From Terebella lapidaria (lineage: Eukaryota > Annelida > Polychaeta > Terebellida > Terebellidae), in contig OX424567.1 in assembly GCA_949152475.1 (NCBI GenBank), positions 20,237,402 through 20,301,401 on the forward strand: a stretch of DNA of 64,000 nucleotides, in the 5' to 3' direction. A program made the translations under genes and the position numbers. Shown here piece after piece: positions 46,285-58,140 of this stretch. The notes beneath the pieces are model-generated. The model was not told where the DNA came from. It saw nothing but the letters and a program-made list of their open reading frames with translations, and made no database searches. The stretch's first letter is position 1. Every line of letters starts with the position of its first letter.

Positions 46285-47779
46285 GTAAGTATGTTTGGTG
46301 TGTGGTCATTTTATCAACATTGATCAAACTTGATTGATTGATATAGATATAATGCAAAACGATATCTATATCTGGACATATGTTTAATATATCTCATTCC
46401 AAACGATATCAGTTGAAAATATCTCGACATGTATACGTCTTTGTGTGCATATTATAGACGGCATTTGAGGAAGATCACCGTGTCAAACATGACTACATAA
46501 TTTTGTGTTCCCCTAATGCAAAACTGGTTGCTAGTTACGGCGTTTGATTGTCCGGGAATACATTTTGCATAGCGTGATTGTGAACGAAATTCAACTTGTA
46601 CATTTAATTGTTGTTCGTTCTAAAGTTATCTAGTGCAACACGATAACTTGCATCATGCTACAACCACCTGGTATATAGATACAGTTTAAGCTGATTTCTT
46701 CGAAGTTGAAATCATGCATGGCTGAATACTAGTGATCATTTCATATTTTGATTTTATGGCATCATCATTCATGAGTTTTTATACAGTATTTAAGCATAAA
46801 TTGCATATACTGGAAGTATTAGTACAATTTTCATATCAAAATTTGGGTTGAGATTTTTTTTTATCACAGAGGTTGGACCTCGGATACTACATTTAGATGA
46901 ACTTATATGGTAATGCAGTGGAATGGTCCATTTCAAAGATTTTCTCAAAGATTTACTCAAGTTGAAGCCTTTTGTATGACACAAAGGCTGAACGTACATA
47001 TATCCATATCTTCATGATAAATCCCAAATTAAAACAAGTCATTTGAACAAGTCGTGTGAAGATGATTCATAGTATCAGGGCTGTTTGTCATGTCAACTTC
47101 CCCCAAATAACGGCTGCCTCGCCAAGAAATTCGGGATCGAATTTCAAACTTGGTTACATGATGTTCAAGTCTGCCATCTTCAGTGGTGTCATATATACAT
47201 ACACTATTCCGAAAATACATCAGTGTGTCAGGCTAGACAGAAAAATTAATTTTTATGTCAAATGATTATGAAAAATTAGTCCGAGGGCTAAGAGAGGTAA
47301 CCGGACAATATACATTTTAGATATTATCATTTTGTCTCATGACCTTGGAAATAAGGTCATTGGTCAATGCAAGGTCATGAGAATATTCAGCATATATCAT
47401 TTCTAGTATATCCTCAATTGATCCCAAAGCTGTCGATAATAAGTCAGATATTAGCTATTTTGTGATGTGACCTTGAAAATGAGGTCAAAGGTCAAATTCA
47501 AAATATTCACCAAAATATTCAGTATATGTAAGTATCAATCTATTACCACAAATACAGTAGATTATATATATTATTTCCTATATGTCCACAATTGATTCCT
47601 AATCTCTAGTCTCAATATTAAGTGAGATATTAGGCAAAATGCGTCCCATTATAAAGCATAAGAGAATTTAACATGGGAAAGTCCCATTTGGCCGGGTTTG
47701 GGCCCAAAATGGATGAATGGATATATGCTAATACTGTTATCGTTTTATTGATATTGATAAAATCGTGTTTTGGTCATTA

Positions 47780-48170
47780 CAGCTCGATAGATTGATTAAT
47801 TTCAGCTAGATATCATCATGCTGTTACAGGTCCCATAAACATTTCATGTCAGTGTTGTTCTCATGTGTCAGTAGAAGAAGCGGCTCAATTAAAATTCCTG
47901 GGTCTTTTGGGATTTGGTAGAAGTTGATATGTTCACCCAAAGGAATAGTTTCTGCTAATCCCACAAGTACCAACCGGTCGTTATCAGCATCATACAGATG
48001 GGCATGTCACATGTCTCAATATCATACAAAAAGAGTCAAGATACTGATATCCTTTTATATACGAAAGAACGCATGGTCAGTGGTCATATAATTTTTATTT
48101 GCAATGTTTTATTTTTTGCCCACATGTGTTCATCGCATTGAGAATAATATTATGTGACATTTGATTGTGC
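47780..48170 (+). repeat. Duplicated block X, copy 1
   Basis: Shares CCCACAAGTACCAACC(G/A)G followed by TCGTTATCAGCATCA with 52,700 and 61,280, plus flanking text. No gene seen. Confidence 0.75.
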
Positions 48171-48177
48171 ATTGTAA

Positions 48178-48920
48178 AATAAACCCTTTGGGCCGATAAG
48201 CTATTATCGTGGTTTTTCGTCCGTCGTCCGTCCGGGTCTGTAACGTTTTTTTGCATGATGAATTTCTCCATAAATTTGTCAGAACATACCCTAGGCCAAT
48301 ATCTAAGAAAGTTTTTTAAAAAATTTTTGATTGAATCGTTTTTGCCGATTTATAGGACATTTTTTTCCGAAAAGTTGCCAATTTTGGACTTTGGTGGCCA
48401 TTCTCTCAAAAAGTGTCTGTTCAGTTTTGTGATTTTTGTTTCAAACATTCCTCACATGTACCTTTATGACGTGTATAAGTTTTGTTGCCCTTGAATCGCC
48501 GGTCTTTGTGTAGCGGCCATTTTGATTTTTTGACGAGTCGGCGAAAAAAAAAAAGTTTGTCCCAAATCAAGTTACTATTCTTTTTCCACCACATTTTTCC
48601 GTCATAATGGGAGCTGTGCAGAGTAATCTCATAGAACACTTCAAGATAGAGCCTAAGTATTGGCACATTCATATGGGAAATCATATATTGCGGTTTGAAT
48701 GGTGACCTTGAATTTGATCCTCAGTGACCTTAGAAGGTCGAAAGGACTTTTTTTGTCGAAAAAAAAATGATGAATTTCTTCTTTGGTGGCCATTTTTTCA
48801 AAACCTGTTCAGGCAATTTTCTTCAAAATGCATAAGATTCTACCTTTGTGATGTGTACCTTTGTGATGTGTAGAAGTTTTGTTGCTTTTGAATCGACGGT
48901 TTGTGAATATATGTCAAATT
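48178..48920 (+). repeat. Interspersed repeat with two internal units of about 430 bp
   Basis: Starts GGGCCGATAAGCTATTATCG then TTTTTCGTCCGTCGTCCGTC, a motif I know from repeats of marine invertebrates. GTGGCCATT(C/T)T(C/T)TCAAAA occurs at 48,392 and 48,784, and GTTTTGTTGC(C/T)(C/T)TTGAATCG at 48,478 and 48,878. A 16-bp tandem duplication (TACCTTTGTGATGTGT) is at 48,851. Confidence 0.6.
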
Positions 48921-49149
48921 TTCAAGATGTAACTTGATTCCGTATTATGGTCCATACAGAAAATGTGTTTCCAGCAACATTTACGAACATGTTTTGACAA
49001 TAGAGTTTAAGATCAGTGTAACAATTTATATGTTGGAAAATCAATACTCGGCATTTCTCATGATTGCCGGTAAGCTACAGCACCCTTGGTGCTATGTTTA
49101 TGTTACTAGTAAACCTTGTTGTTAGTGAAAACGCGAATGTATATTTCAA

Positions 49150-51890
49150 CCTATTACCATTTATAAAGTCGTGAATATAGTTAAGCCATTTATTTCATTA
49201 AGGATTGACTGCGGGTAACAGACCAAACACTGGGAGCCGCTCTCCCATTCATTTGTAATGTAAACATAAAGGTAACAAAATCAGCAAGACTACCCAACCC
49301 TTCTTCTTGAAACTTCAGTAACAGAGATATGTATAGCCATGGATGATGAACCGAGACATGGTTCTATAAAAAGTGTCACATCGATTGTACAAATTGTTGA
49401 TTATAGATATCACTTTTACACGCGCCAGCAAACAACGCGTATTATCTTCAGCGTTACAAACAAGCTGTTGTTGGTATGTACGCTTTGTTGTGTGACCATC
49501 CAATAATAGATGCATATGTACGACTTGAATTTCTGCGAGAGGAATACAATAGGCGGATTTGGTGCACCCGAGCGCAACTCACCAGTGAGCTTTACTAGCA
49601 TTACTAGTTGTCCGCAGTAAAAAATAATCCTGCCGTTGGGCATGTTTCGAGTGTACCTTGTCTTTTGAGAAATAAGTCACAAAATGACATTTGATAATGA
49701 CAATTATCAGACAATTAATCATATTTAGTCCAGAACCAAGTCTCGGTTGGTGATCCTTGATGGCTATAGGTCGCCACAGAAAATTCTGGTGCCAAATGGA
49801 TGTTTGCAAGTTCATGATTTTGTTTCCTTTATATTCACATTATAAGTGAATGGAGAACTGGTGCGTTCCAGATTCGGGATTTTATGGCAATTCGTCCTTT
49901 ATTAGATTTGGAGATGAACTCCAGTTCCAAATTGGTCATCTAGCGATCTGAAGCTTTCAAACTGATAGGGAATTATTCGTGATAATGGACGTCAGGTGCC
50001 AACATTCGTCTGTCCAATTATCTCACTGATCAAGTTCAGGACCACACCTGGTAGAGTAAGGTGCGGTATTTGACTTTCACCATGGTGATCTAACCCCCCT
50101 CATTGGCTAGAAAGGCCCCTAGCACCAACTCAAATATACTATAGCTCACTAATGTGCTCGTACCGCACCTTAAAAATCTGGTAGCAGGCACATACTGGGA
50201 AATAAATATGTATGCTGCTGATCCTTGGGTGGGAAAGAACCTTCTCATATAACGATAGCTTTCGTCCCATATCTTTGTTACTATTGTTTGGACTACTATT
50301 TGCAGGATCAGGGGATTGTGTGCTCTGACACTTTAACACTTTCTCTCGCAATCATATTCCAACAAACAATTATCTCAAACATAATCCGAGGGTTTCTCGG
50401 AAATATGGCGAGACAACACTAAACCCTTCCCATAACGCGTTGATTTGTGCATTCACACAAGTATATGGTGAACGATTTTGGTAGTCGTTTCAGGCAAACG
50501 TCTGCAATTCATAAAATTACTTTGCTTTCCTGATTATCTTGAGGTAGTTGTTATACAAAGAACGGCCCAAGTAGCGCACCTTACTCTGTTAATACTACTC
50601 ACCCACTGAATGTATACCAAATTTAATCCGTCTGGCACATTTTTAATCTTCATTGAATTTAGAAGAAATAGTAAGCTGCGCTACATGAGCCCAAAGGACA
50701 CAGATAACTTTGCTCTTTGATTGAATCGAATCCTCGTTGAATCATAAAAAATGTTGTAACTACCACATGTCTTTCCCATTATGCAAGAAACGAAACGAAA
50801 CCACGAGAATTGCTGAACGAACCTGGTTGGACATTATTATCTCGCGTTGTGTCCAAACACTGTAAGACACTATTACCATAACCGTGCACATGAAAGGCAT
50901 CTCTTATCGTATTTGGATCAATCTGAAATTCCTCTTTGACATAAATTATGGTACGTTTCGTTGCATAATATTTCATCTAGTCTGGTACCTGTACATGTAT
51001 GAGGTAATTCGTGTAGTTATGCATGTTCATTTTCCATGATATTTATACAATATGGTGTTACCATTGACACTTCGAATAAACTCAATAAACTAATTAGCTA
51101 ACTAAATTACAAATAAACAGCAATTGAATCAGCTCATCATAATTATTAATCATTCTGTGGTGAAATATGTTTCAATCAGAATATAAAACAGCATGCAGAT
51201 AATTGGAGGGCATATTGATACGTTGGCTATTAAGCCAACCCATCTGGATTGATTCTGTCCCGTCGTGTGAGAAGATATTATGGCGATGATATTTATCTAA
51301 AAGTGATAAGTCATAGGCATATTTAATTGAATACTTCGACAATGGTGGTTTTTACTATAAAATATTGATCGATATTTTAATGACGAAATATTCATACTCT
51401 TTATTGGACTACACACTGGGGTGATGAATGGGGAAAATACAATATTCCTGTTTAGCTTTCTTTCAGGGTTGCTGATCATCGTCAATTATTGAAGAGAAGG
51501 AAAAGGAGGATTCAATTTCAGTTTGTCCGTGAAGCTTGTGTGCGTTGTCACTTTAATGGGATGTCAAAATTAGTCTGTCCTGGTCGAGCCTGTTTGAGAG
51601 CTATTGAAATGGCTCGACCATACTCGATGATATGTTTGTGCCTCAACCCGCAGTTGCCAGAACATAACTCTCTCTGTGTTTCTGTCCTCAAATTATAGAT
51701 GGAATTTATCTTGACCACAACATGAACAGTGATGACAATCCATCCAAAACACAGCGCCATGATTGTTAGTACATCAGCCCATGACATGACAATGAAGGAG
51801 AGGATGGTTAATTGAAGTATTCGTTCAATATTAACAATGATCATTGTGAAATCCAAGGAAAGATGGAGCATGATTATATTGAAGTTGAGA
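49150..51890 (+). repeat. Duplicated block Z, copy 1
   Basis: Matches 55,970-58,140 over its length, with a 675-bp extra segment at about 49,203-49,880 absent from copy 2 (compare TTATTTCATTAATTAGAATT at 56,010). Landmarks: GATAATGGACGTCAGGTGCC, GGCACATACTGGGAAATAAA, TTGGCTATTAAGCCAACCCA. Confidence 0.8.
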
Positions 51891-51898
51891 TAATACAT
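51548..51898 (-). CDS. Possible membrane-protein exon, 116 residues, unknown
   Basis: The reverse strand encodes a hydrophobic segment, ADVLTIMALCFGWIVITVHV, flanked by LTILSFIVMSW and a polar tail LCSGNCGLRHKHIIEYGRAI. In block Z copy 2 (57,830-58,130) the same text recurs with conservative changes (TDVLTLMALCFEWIVIIVHA; CSDNCGLRHKHVIEYGRAI) but with a stop between. The conservation is suggestive of past protein selection, although the forward strand (KRRKRR, 51,489 and 57,813) is conserved too. No receptor family is recognised. Confidence 0.35.
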   Translation of the reverse strand: MYYLNFNIIMLHLSLDFTMIIVNIERILQLTILSFIVMSWADVLTIMALCFGWIVITVHVVVKINSIYNLRTETQRELCSGNCGLRHKHIIEYGRAISIALKQARPGQTNFDIPLK

Positions 51899-52010
51899 AC
51901 ACGACTGAAACCCTCGTGTCTACCTCATGATATGTTCATTTTCAGCAAAATTGTACTAAGGACTGAGTTGCTGAGGAAGATTTGTAGTACCCACATAGGA
52001 CCTATTTCAC

Positions 52011-52199
52011 ATGGGACCTAATTATCTTTTACACTCGCATGAACTCAATGACGAAACACGAGTTGATCCCTTTTCCTATGAGCTTGAACCGAACAAGTAC
52101 GAAAATTATGACGAATTTCCATGTGCATATGCACCATCCTTGTTGACACGTTGCTCTGCAAAAAAAGTCTGTTTTGGATTCTATGTGAATGGAGCATGA
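52011..52199 (+). CDS. Small gene of the 'EFPC' family, copy 3
   Basis: A 62-codon frame: MGPNYLLHSHELNDETRVDP, then YENYDEFPCAYAPSLLTR and a C-rich end. VDP...LE.N and Y(D/H)EFPCxY are shared with 17.1 and 40.1 kb. In this copy both halves lie in one frame, which helps to define the family's true reading. No start context or splice site was resolved. Function unknown. Confidence 0.35.
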   Translation: MGPNYLLHSHELNDETRVDPFSYELEPNKYENYDEFPCAYAPSLLTRCSAKKVCFGFYVNGA

Positions 52200-52439
52200 A
52201 ATATGGCATTTGTCTCTGATTGATGAGTCATTAACATTGTTTATACATCGGTCTCATTTCACGAGAGTCAAGTATCACACGCATGGTTTACTTTTCATAT
52301 TTCATAATATGTTAACTGTGACAGAGGTGAAATGGAAAAATTAAGCGAAATTGAACAATCATTGCCTGAGGTTCCCGAGTTTAAAATTTAAAAATATTCG
52401 TGAATAATGTCACGGTGCCAAGCGGTTATGACCTTTCAA

Positions 52440-53253
52440 TCATAATGTATATTGATCGAGGTTGAACATTCATTGCCAAAGGTCCCCAAGTTTGCTATCA
52501 TAATCCTCTAGTAGTGAAGGTACATCGATTACTTTCAACTAGTTATCGCCATGTTGTCATCTGTACCATGAGCATTTCATGTCAGTACTGTTTTGTTGCC
52601 ACTCATAGTAGACGATGTGGCTAAATTTGACTTCCTGGTTCTTGTTCGACTTGGCAGAAGTTTATATGTTTACTCAGAGGGATAGTTTCTGGAAATCCCA
52701 CAAGTACCAACCAGTCGTTATCAGCATCATACATATGGGCATGTTGTCACATGTCACAACACCATACAAGAAATAGTCAAAATACGGATAATTATGCTTA
52801 TGATGGTCACATAAATTTTATTCGCAATTTTTTTTTTGGCCCACATGTTTTCGGCGCATTGAGAGTGTGCGATATTTAGTTGCACTTTGTAAGAATAATA
52901 GTAATTATTATATGTCCCACCGCACTACTAGAGTGTTTTTGTTGTTGTTGATTGGTTAATATACTCATCAATGAATGGTGAGTTTTGATAGTCCATCGTT
53001 TTGATAATCCCTTTCAAATATTGTACACCTGTTAAGATATCAGGCAAAAGTTCACACATCTTACACAAGCTATACAAACAAATTTCTAAAATCCCTTCAT
53101 CTTATAAAACCATGTTACAGATAATTGTACTCTTTTCTTTTGTGCTTGTATACAGAACTAGGTCAGAGAAGTATTAGCTGTACGATAATTCGATAGTGCC
53201 AGACTGAGCCACGATCATAATTAGGAAACGCCAAAAAACATAGCATTTGTCTT
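52440..53253 (+). repeat. Duplicated block X, copy 2
   Basis: Matches 61,080-61,745 up to CATAGCATTTG(T/C)CTTA. Copy 3 goes straight on to block Y, whereas here a 1.4-kb insertion follows. Confidence 0.8.
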
Positions 53254-54660
53254 ATCAATGTGGCGATTTTGCCCAAAGATCGCGGCAGGTGACTTTCTTA
53301 AACACTCTAGTTTTACGGCCTATTTTTAGACTGCCTCGGTTCGAAGCGTGCGTTGCCCCAGCAACGCCCTTTACTCTCCTCGCGCCCAGTAAACTATAAC
53401 AATGGTTTGACCTAGTTTCTCCTCCCGCCTCTTGTGCCCGATATATATACTCGAGCATTGGCTTGATCTGAGAGATTGTCCCAGAGCAGGCCAAGAGGCA
53501 GGACGAGAGGCTCGCCATGAGCTTTACGTCCTCGTATCTTGGGTAAAGGCTCTCGCGGGCCTTGGGGACGATTTCCATAGGGGGCCCGGGTTGGGGGAGA
53601 CCTTGTTGACTCGGGGGCGCCAGCCCTCGCACCGGTCTTTTCTCCACCCGGGGTGGTGTGACACAGGCTCTGGCAGACCGTCGGGCTGGCTCAGAGTTCC
53701 ATCTCTGTGACAGTGCCTTCGGCGAGGCCGGCCAGCAACATGCCCACGTGTACGGGTTCCGTGGTGCCGCTCCCATGGCATCTCGGGCTCTACATACGGC
53801 TACATTACCATAACTGTGTAATAGATTAGATTAGATTTCTATCGTTCATTAGAGTGACCAGAGCACATCATAACGTAAACATCATCACAGTACAAAATAC
53901 AAAAAACATAGTACTCCCAGCCTCACAGGGCTTATCAATCACTACAAAACTACATATATTGCAAATGTGACAGGGTTTTTTACAAATAACATTTCGATGC
54001 ATCACATATTAAATCATTTCTATGTTTCATACATTCACACAGGTATATAGATAAATATTTTTGACATGATGAAGCAAGTTTTACAAGTTTGTCTTGGTCG
54101 TTGTACTGTTCAAAATGGGACATAAGATTCACTGCATTAGAAAAAAGTTTTTTTCTTAATTTACAATAGGCTGGGCAAGACATTACTAAATGATACTCAT
54201 CTTCCACTTCTGCCATATCACAAATTTTACATAATCTTTCATTTAGGGGAACATTTTTAAACCTTCCTGTTTCTATTTCAATTGGCAATATACCTGAACT
54301 GAACTGGGCTAACAAAGAACGGTTACGTTACTGCATGTAATAATTTAAATAGTCTTCAGTAGATAGTGTAGATCTAAATAATTTATAGGTACGTAACTCT
54401 GGTTTATTTGACACGTCACCTAGCCATTCTTCTTCATTTAGTTGCATTAATATTTCTCTAACTTCATCAATACGTCGGCGGAGCTGGTAATATGCATGTT
54501 GTAGATAAGGTATTGGTGATGATGCATTGATGTGTTATGTTGTAGTGTATGACGGCCGGACTCGTTCCGGGCTGACTGTACCTGGTTGTAGTGTTCCGTA
54601 GAGTAGTGCCGGACGCCCTGTAGCGGGCGCCCGCCGAACTTTACATCAACTGCAATAGGC
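53254..54660. mobile_element. GC-rich composite insertion with an empty site in the paralogous copy
   Basis: In copy 3 CATTTGCCTTA is followed by ATAGGCCTACTGTTG; here 1.4 kb lies between the same two texts. The insertion holds a strikingly GC-rich part (about 53,290-53,800), a LINE 3' fragment (53,822-54,505) and a second GC-rich part (54,540-54,640). The GC-rich part has a 173-codon reverse frame (53,255-53,776) that I do not recognise. Its base composition is unlike anything else in the window, so transfer from a different element type is likely. No clear target duplication or inverted ends were found. Confidence 0.6.
53822..54505 (-). mobile_element. 3' fragment of a non-LTR retrotransposon
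   Basis: The reverse strand reads RRRIDEVREILMQLNEEEW, then SGILPIEIETGRFKNVPLNE, then CKICDMAEVEDEYHLVMSC, a CCHC-type C-terminal motif. A (TAATC)n-like tail is at 53,822-53,840. One stop interrupts the frame upstream of the SGILPI segment. Related to 30,345-31,145 but with a different tail, so a different family of the same clade. Confidence 0.75.
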
Positions 54661-55510
54661 CTACTGTTGTCTGTTGCCTACTTTCGTCCTACAGCCGCAA
54701 TACAAGCAGTACAAACTTGTCATGGATATACGTAAGCGAAGATTTTGTAGTTTCTGTTGTGAAACTGTATCACTGTGAATCTTTGCTTAATAATGATCTT
54801 TGAATTTGATTTACTGTTATGCTTTATTGGTTTGCTTGGCATATGGTGTCCACAAATGAGTATACTAGGATCATGATATCTTCCTGCTTGAAATTCAAAG
54901 AATGTGCGTGATGAGTTACATTAGTGCCATTGATTTATAATAACTTTAGTGATGTTAAAAATATCCATAGTGTACCTATGGATATGTTCGAAGTTGTGCG
55001 AACAATATACACGTATTATCAACAAGCCCAAAAGATTTCTTTTGACCAATTATTCTCCACCCACGCCATGTGTCTCAATTCATTTAGGCAGAAAAGTCTT
55101 TTTTTTTGCAATATCATGCCAAAATTATTAACATTGTCATTTTCAGCTAAATCAGATGTTATTTAATAACGAAATGCGATATTAACAATCGAATGGCATG
55201 GTGTTTTTTTTCCATCAAGAGGCAACTAGTTTTATGACCAATTGTATTTGTTATTGCCTGATGTCTGCCAATATTGTGAATATGAAGTCTTTGCGAAGCA
55301 CATGGTGGATAATTCTTCCCTTTGACCTTTTCAGTAGGTTGTTGCTCCAAATAGTTCGATTTTTATCCTATTTGCAAAAGGGACATAGAGGCTTTAACAC
55401 GTTTTGGTATAAGTATGACATGCTATATCAAATTTTCAACATGTTTTTGTGTTTTTTTTTTCACAAACCTGTGTTTTCATAGAGTCACATCATTCATTCA
55501 AATCCACTAT
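54660..55510 (+). repeat. Duplicated block Y, copy 1
   Basis: Matches 61,750-62,530: TAGGCCTACTGTTGTCTGTT, GTGTACCTATGGA, TGCCAATATTGTGAA. No gene recognised; open frames here are not conserved. Confidence 0.8.
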
Positions 55511-55969
55511 AAACACTCATAATATTGAAGGTCACAACTTTTAGCTTCTCGTCCAATATAATCTGATGAATATAAAATTGTAAAAAAAAAATTTTGTATG
55601 ATGTGTACATGTATGGTATAGATAGCAGGATCAGTATTTCCCACACCCAAGCTCAAAATCCAATAGGGCACGTTATTTACATTATATAAACAACACTATA
55701 TGCTGAAAATGAAAAAATGTTTAATTTCCAGTCTGACTACCAATGTTCCTTGTAATACCATGAAGAGGAAATGGAGCGTTCACAGCTTGGAAAATTAAGG
55801 GAGTCAAAGGGGAGTTGTTTAACCTTCAAACACAGTGTGGCCATGAGTTGAAAAATACTCGAAATTTTTGATGTCAGTTTTTACACGCATTTTGAAATCT
55901 CAGTTATCACGAATACACAGAATACTGATAACAGAAACCATTTTTGTTACTTTTATTAATGTACGTTTG

Positions 55970-58140
55970 AAGATATTACCTTTTATAAAGTAGTGAATGT
56001 AGTTATGTCATTTATTTCATTAATTAGAATTGGGGATGAAATTCAGTTCCAAACCGGTCATCTGAAGCTTTCAAACTGAAAGCGCATAATGCGTGATAAT
56101 GGACGTCAGGTGCCAACATTCCTTTGTCCAATTATCTCACTGATCAAGTTCAGGACCACACCTGGTAGCAGGCACATACTGGGAAATAAATATGTATGCT
56201 ATTGATCCTTGGGTGGGAAAGAACCTTCTCTTATGACGTTAGCTTTCGTCTCCTCTCTATGTTACTATTGTTGTACTATTTGAGTACTATTTGCAGGATC
56301 AAGGGAATGTGTGCTCTGGTTCTTTAACAATTTGTCCAGCAGTCATACTCCAACTAACACTTATCTAAAATATCATCCACAACCCCGTTGCATTCTCAGA
56401 AATGTGGACAGACAACAGTAAACCTTTCCAATAACGTGTTGATTTGTGCAGTCACACAAGTATATGGTGAACGATTTTGCTACTCATTACAACAAACACC
56501 TGCAGTTATGATGGAATTTCATGAAATTATTTTGCTTTCTTGATTACCTTTTGTTATGACAAAGAACACAGACATTTTTGTTCTTAAGCAAATCGAATCC
56601 TCGTTGAATAAACATTTGTAATAACTGCCACCTGTCGTTTCCCATTATATGAGATACGGAACTAAAACAAGAGGAATGATGAATGAGCCTGCTTGAGTCT
56701 CATTTTATCGCTGTTTGTTCAACCACTGAAAGGCATTATTACCATAACTGCACATGAAAGGCATGTCAGGTCATATTTGGATCAATCTGAGATTTTTCTT
56801 TGTGATATAGTATATTCCGTTGTATAATATTTCATCTAGTCTGGTATCCATCGATCTGATTGACGAACACTATCCACACTAAATCTTTGCACACACGGCA
56901 ACTCTCATTGTTCCATATAAACTATTGTTGTATTCGTATTAAACACTGCTTTTGATGATGTCATGTGTGTTCTTCCTGACAAAACTAATCAATCATTATC
57001 GATGAAAGAGGCTTACACTGTGAAGAAGGATCCAAACAATGTTATGCCTACAATGAGAAATATGATACACTTCCTGTATTTTTCTTCAGTACACTTCCTA
57101 TGGGTAGTATTATGTGAACTCACCTTAGATATACTTGACATTACTTAGCCGAATGAACACAATATCAACGGTAAAATACCGTTTCATGATTTATTGAAAA
57201 CACATAAGGTGTTCTTCAACTACTGAGTACAATGTTTGCTATTTTGTTTCGTTTATTCGGATAGAATCATTGAACTGTAATGTGTATCAGTTTGCCATCC
57301 AAAGACATTGATGTACAAAGAGTAAATGTAGTTGGTGTATCGAGCTCGTAGAACCTGCACATGTATGAGGTAATTCATGTAGCTATGCATGTTAATTTTC
57401 CGTGATATTTATACATTATGGTGTAACCATGTGACAATTCGAATAAACTCAATAAGCTGATTAGCTAACTAAATTACACACAAACAGCAACTGGATCAGC
57501 TCATCATAATTATTAATCATTCTGTGCTGTAAAATGTTTCAATTAGAATATAAAACAGCATGCAGATAATTGGATGACATTTTGATACGTTGGCTATTAA
57601 GCCAACCCATCTTGATTGATTCTGTCCCGTCATGTGGGAAGATGAAGCTAGAGTGATACTAGTGAGTACTTCGACAATGGTAGTTTTTACCTTGATTGAT
57701 AATTTAATGAAATATTCATACTCTTTACTGGACTACACACGTAGGTGATGCATGGGGAAAACGCAGTGTTCATGTTCAGTTTTCTTTCAGGAGTGCTCAT
57801 CATCATCAATTATTGAAGAGAAGGAAAAGGAGGTTTCAATTCCAGTTTGTCCGTGAAGCTTGTGTGCGTTGCCACCTTAATGGAATGTTAAAATTGTCTG
57901 CCCTGGCGGGCCTGTTTGAGAGCTATGGAAATGGCTCGACCATACTCGATAACATGTTTGTGCCTCAACCCGCAGTTGTCAGAACATTCCTCTCTCTCCC
58001 TCTGTTTCTGTCCCCAAATCATTGATGACTAATCCAGATCACAGCATGAACAATGATGACAATCCATTCAAAACACAGCGCCATGAGTGTTAGTACATCA
58101 GTCCATGACATGACAATGAAAGAGAGGATGCTTAATTAAT
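55970..58140 (+). repeat. Duplicated block Z, copy 2
   Basis: Same order and landmarks as 49,150-51,890, about 85-90 per cent identical by eye. It ends where the L2-type LINE begins. Confidence 0.8.

Noticed and set aside
53255-53776. 173-residue reverse frame in the GC-rich island
   Set aside because: GC-rich DNA has few stops, so long frames arise by chance. All frames are fairly open here and no protein family is recognised.
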